Below are positions 7,512 through 9,192 of a stretch of DNA of 9,192 bases, piece by piece. Below the pieces are notes generated by a model. The model was not told the DNA's origin, ran no database searches, and was given only the letters and a program-made list of their open reading frames with translations. This stretch comes from CSBr16-58 sp051859825 (lineage in GTDB: Bacteria > Bacteroidota > Bacteroidia > Flavobacteriales > Schleiferiaceae), in assembly GCA_051859825.1 (NCBI GenBank), contig JBHYFA010000098.1, positions 1-9,192 on the forward strand, read 5' to 3'. Position 1 is the first letter of the stretch, and the number at the start of each line of letters is the position of its first letter. Position numbers and translations under genes: made by a program.

Positions 7512-7546
7512 GCTCTAAAACCTCAGTATCAACCGAGGTTTTAAGC
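7512..7546 (+). terminator. Stem-loop terminator after the ATPase gene
   Basis: TAAAACCTC (7516-7524) pairs with GAGGTTTTA (7535-7543) around a 10-nt loop. GCT/AGC extends the stem past one bulged C, giving about 12 pairs. It is followed by CATTTTAC, a short imperfect T-run. It begins 20 bp after the ATPase stop and separates that gene from the mraZ promoter. A-tracts in the left arm would give a T-run on the other strand, but no minus-strand gene ends here. Confidence 0.65.
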
Positions 7547-7590
7547 ATTTTACGTCCACAAAAAAATAAAAGGTGGGAAAACTTATTAAC

Positions 7591-7620
7591 AAAGTGGTGT
7601 AAAGTGGAACAAAGTGGTAT
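7591..7620 (+). promoter_or_regulatory. MraZ operator: three AAAGTGG repeats at 10-bp period
   Basis: AAAGTGG occurs at 7591, 7601 and 7611, exactly 10 bp apart, each followed by three variable bases. A diverged GGTGGGAAA lies 20 bp upstream at about 7572-7580. MraZ from E. coli and Mycoplasma is known to bind direct GTGG/TGGG-type repeats at 10-bp spacing upstream of its own gene, so this is very probably the autoregulatory MraZ box. The third repeat overlaps the -7 element, which fits repression by blocking RNA polymerase. Confidence 0.85.
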
Positions 7621-7625
7621 ATTTG
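7618..7625 (+). promoter_or_regulatory. -7 element of the mraZ/dcw promoter
   Basis: TATATTTG is a perfect match to TAnnTTTG. It lies 21 bp before the GTG start at 7647, giving a short leader of roughly 15-20 nt. No clean TTG -33 is seen; GTG at 7597-7599 has 18-bp spacing and falls inside the MraZ repeats. It is likely the main promoter for mraZ, rsmH and ftsL. Confidence 0.65.
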
Positions 7626-7646
7626 AACCGTGAAAAAACATACGCG

Positions 7647-8129
7647 GTGACAAAGCTCAATCTCATTGGTGTTCATGAATGTAAGCCCGATTCCAAGAAT
7701 CGGGTTGCGCTGCCTGCTGCCCTAAAAAAGCAGTTACAGCCCATTTTGACGGAAAGCTTTGTGATGAAACGCAGCGTTTTTCAACCATGCTTAGAACTCT
7801 ATCCATTGCAAGAATGGAATATGGTCATGGACAAACTCAATCGACTAAACCGCTTTGTGAAGAAGAATGCCGATTTCATTCGGATGTACACAGCGGGTGT
7901 TCGATTGGTTGACGTTGATGCTAACGGCAGAATGCTTATCCCCAAAGACCTCGGAGCGTTTGCGGGAGTAAAAGAAGAAATCGTTCTTAGTGCCGCCGGG
8001 AAAATCATCGAAATATGGGACAAAGCAACCTACGAGAAAGTCATAAATGATGAAAAGGTTGACTTTGGTGCTTTAGCAGAAGAAGTAATGGGACAATTTG
8101 GAACCGATGAGCACACCCCACTATCATAA
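7647..8129 (+). CDS. mraZ: MraZ, transcriptional regulator of the division/cell-wall cluster
   Basis: This encodes 160 residues from GTG at 7647 (MTKLNLIGVHECKPDS). MraZ is a ring-forming DNA-binding protein with two AbrB-like swapped-hairpin halves that represses the dcw operon, including its own gene. The first half has DSKNRVALP (15-23) and the second DANGRMLIP (91-99); between them are helices with the LxxLNRF-type stretch. The usual D-x-K-G-R signature is altered to Asn18 in the first half. The frame extends upstream to a GTG at 7614, but that start lies within the operator and -7 element, so it cannot be on the transcript. The 7647 GTG gives the N-terminus normal for the family. The 3' end overlaps rsmH by 23 bp. 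Confidence 0.93.
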   Translation: MTKLNLIGVHECKPDSKNRVALPAALKKQLQPILTESFVMKRSVFQPCLELYPLQEWNMVMDKLNRLNRFVKKNADFIRMYTAGVRLVDVDANGRMLIPKDLGAFAGVKEEIVLSAAGKIIEIWDKATYEKVINDEKVDFGALAEEVMGQFGTDEHTPLS

Positions 8130-9015
8130 CCCGGTTCTACTGAATGAATCTGTAGATGGACTGAATATCCGACCCGACGGCGTGTATGTTGACGCTACTT
8201 TCGGGGGAGGCGGACACAGTTCGGCTATTCTTTCTAAACTCAATGATAAGGGTGCATTATTCGCTTTTGACCAAGACCCTGATGCTAAAGCCAATGTGCT
8301 TCAAGACAAAAGGTTTACCCTCATCGCCCAAAATTTTCGCAATCTGAGAAAAATGTTGCGACTGTACGGCGTGAGTAAAGTTGACGGGATTCTGGCCGAC
8401 TTTGGTGTTTCCTCCCACCAATTTGACGCCGCAGAAAGAGGTTTCTCCTTCCGCTTCGACGCGAAATTGGATATGCGAATGAACCCGGAAACCGCTCTAA
8501 CCGCCGAAACCATCATCAACCAATACGATGAAGACGAGCTTCGTAGAGTTCTGATTCGCTATGGAGAAGTTAGTAAAGCAGGCTATTTAGTAAAACTCAT
8601 CTCGGAAGCACGAAAAGAACAGGATATCACTACTACCTCGGAACTCTTGGCCATCATCGAAAAAGCATTTAACCCGAAACAACTCAACTCCGCAAAAGCA
8701 CAAGTATTTCAAGCACTCCGTATTGAAGTAAACGACGAAATGGGCGCACTCCAAGAATTTCTCGAACAAGTAGCCTCCGTGCTTCAACCGGGAGGACGAT
8801 TGGTGTGTATTTCCTACCACTCACTAGAAGATAGAATGGTAAAACACCTCATTCGTAGCGGAAATACGGAAGATGAACCCGAACGCGATGATTTTGGCAA
8901 ACGACTTTTACCATACAAAGCCATCACTCGCAAGCCCATTGAACCTTCACAAGAGGAAACAGCTGCTAACCCACGTGCGCGTTCCGCCAAACTCCGAATT
9001 GCTGAGAGAATATGA
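8107..9015 (+). CDS. rsmH: RsmH, 16S rRNA (cytosine-1402-N4)-methyltransferase
   Basis: This encodes 302 residues from ATG at 8107 (MSTPHYHNPVLLNESVDGL), near the family norm of about 300-310. RsmH (MraW) uses S-adenosylmethionine to N4-methylate C1402 of 16S rRNA in the ribosomal decoding centre. The SAM-binding glycine loop is VDATFGGGGHS (28-38), with the acidic AFDQDPDA (53-60) after the second strand. Further family blocks are DFGVSSHQFD, RGFSFRFDAKLDMRMN, QALRIEVNDE and CISYHSLEDRMVKH. An in-frame TTG nine bases upstream is possible but less likely. The start lies inside the end of mraZ, and the stop overlaps the next start as ATGA, so all three genes are probably translationally coupled under the MraZ-controlled promoter. 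It appears complete and ordinary. Confidence 0.97.
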   Translation: MSTPHYHNPVLLNESVDGLNIRPDGVYVDATFGGGGHSSAILSKLNDKGALFAFDQDPDAKANVLQDKRFTLIAQNFRNLRKMLRLYGVSKVDGILADFGVSSHQFDAAERGFSFRFDAKLDMRMNPETALTAETIINQYDEDELRRVLIRYGEVSKAGYLVKLISEARKEQDITTTSELLAIIEKAFNPKQLNSAKAQVFQALRIEVNDEMGALQEFLEQVASVLQPGGRLVCISYHSLEDRMVKHLIRSGNTEDEPERDDFGKRLLPYKAITRKPIEPSQEETAANPRARSAKLRIAERI

Positions 9016-9192
9016 GTGAGCCAACGGAAAATACCAAACCCAAAAACACCACCGGAAGCATCGTTTCGGGGGAGTTTCTGCTCGACCCTAAAGTCGCGCG
9101 CTACTGGCCTATGCTCATTTACCTCGCCGTTCTCGCGGGAATAAGCATCTACAGTGGCTACGTATTGGAGGTAAAAGTTCATGAGCTTCAGC
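9012..9192 (+). CDS. ftsL: FtsL-like cell division protein, truncated by window edge
   Basis: The ATG at 9012 overlaps the rsmH stop (ATGA), and 60 codons are visible before the right edge. The start is MSEPTENTKPKN, then GSIVSGEFLLDPKVARYWP, then one membrane segment (about residues 33-52, MLIYLAVLAGISIYSGYVL), then EVKVHELQ, the likely beginning of a periplasmic coiled coil. A short cytoplasmic N-terminus, single transmembrane helix and position directly after rsmH match FtsL. The GEFL...RYWP block is typical of the FtsL-like family of Bacteroidota as I remember it. FtsL acts in the divisome with FtsB and FtsQ to activate septal FtsW and the division transpeptidase. The coiled coil itself is outside the window. 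Confidence 0.85.
   Translation, partial: MSEPTENTKPKNTTGSIVSGEFLLDPKVARYWPMLIYLAVLAGISIYSGYVLEVKVHELQ

Noticed and set aside
8098..8106. TTG start at 8098 for rsmH
   Set aside because: The ATG nine bases downstream gives the usual N-terminus just before YHNPVLL, and TTG is a weaker choice.
8814..9182. A 122-codon minus-strand frame across the rsmH/ftsL junction
   Set aside because: It is opposite two well-supported overlapping genes and has no recognisable protein features.

Overview
The window looks like chromosomal DNA of a Bacteroidota bacterium, probably Flavobacteriales or a close relative. The evidence is a secreted protein with a type IX secretion (T9SS) C-terminal sorting domain, a DUF5686 outer-membrane-type protein with a carboxypeptidase-regulatory-like N-terminus, Bacteroidota -7 promoter elements of the form TAnnTTTG, no clear Shine-Dalgarno sequences, and a Bacteroidota-type FtsL-like protein. 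I cannot name a genus.

Left part (1-6143, all minus strand). Four genes read leftwards with short gaps (6, 54 and 33 bp): a 792-residue secreted LTD/CotH-kinase protein with a T9SS tail, a short-chain dehydrogenase that must start at TTG, a small lipoprotein of unknown function, and a long DUF5686-family protein that runs off the left edge. A perfect -7 element (TATCTTTG) lies just upstream of the CotH gene. The spacing suggests one transcription unit, possibly with an internal promoter before the lipoprotein gene. Three of the four products are predicted to act at or outside the cell surface; the dehydrogenase is cytoplasmic.

Middle (6144-7546). A 215-bp divergent intergenic region contains three tandem 32-bp units, each carrying CGAAAATTTT. 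The third unit runs through the ATG of a plus-strand AAA ATPase with a DUF4143 (PD-(D/E)XK-like) C-terminus. A stem-loop terminator follows this gene. The repeat array is the least explained structure in the window.

Right part (7547-9192, plus strand). This is the start of the dcw (division and cell wall) cluster: mraZ, rsmH and a truncated ftsL-like gene. rsmH overlaps mraZ by 23 bp and ftsL by 4 bp (ATGA). Upstream of mraZ are three AAAGTGG repeats at an exact 10-bp period, the third overlapping a perfect -7 element (TATATTTG). This fits MraZ repressing its own operon.

I found no RNA gene, insertion sequence, CRISPR array or phage gene. I see no convincing new multi-gene system. The points most worth following are the 32-bp array at the ATPase start, the clean MraZ operator, and the compact CotH/SDR/lipoprotein/DUF5686 gene set.
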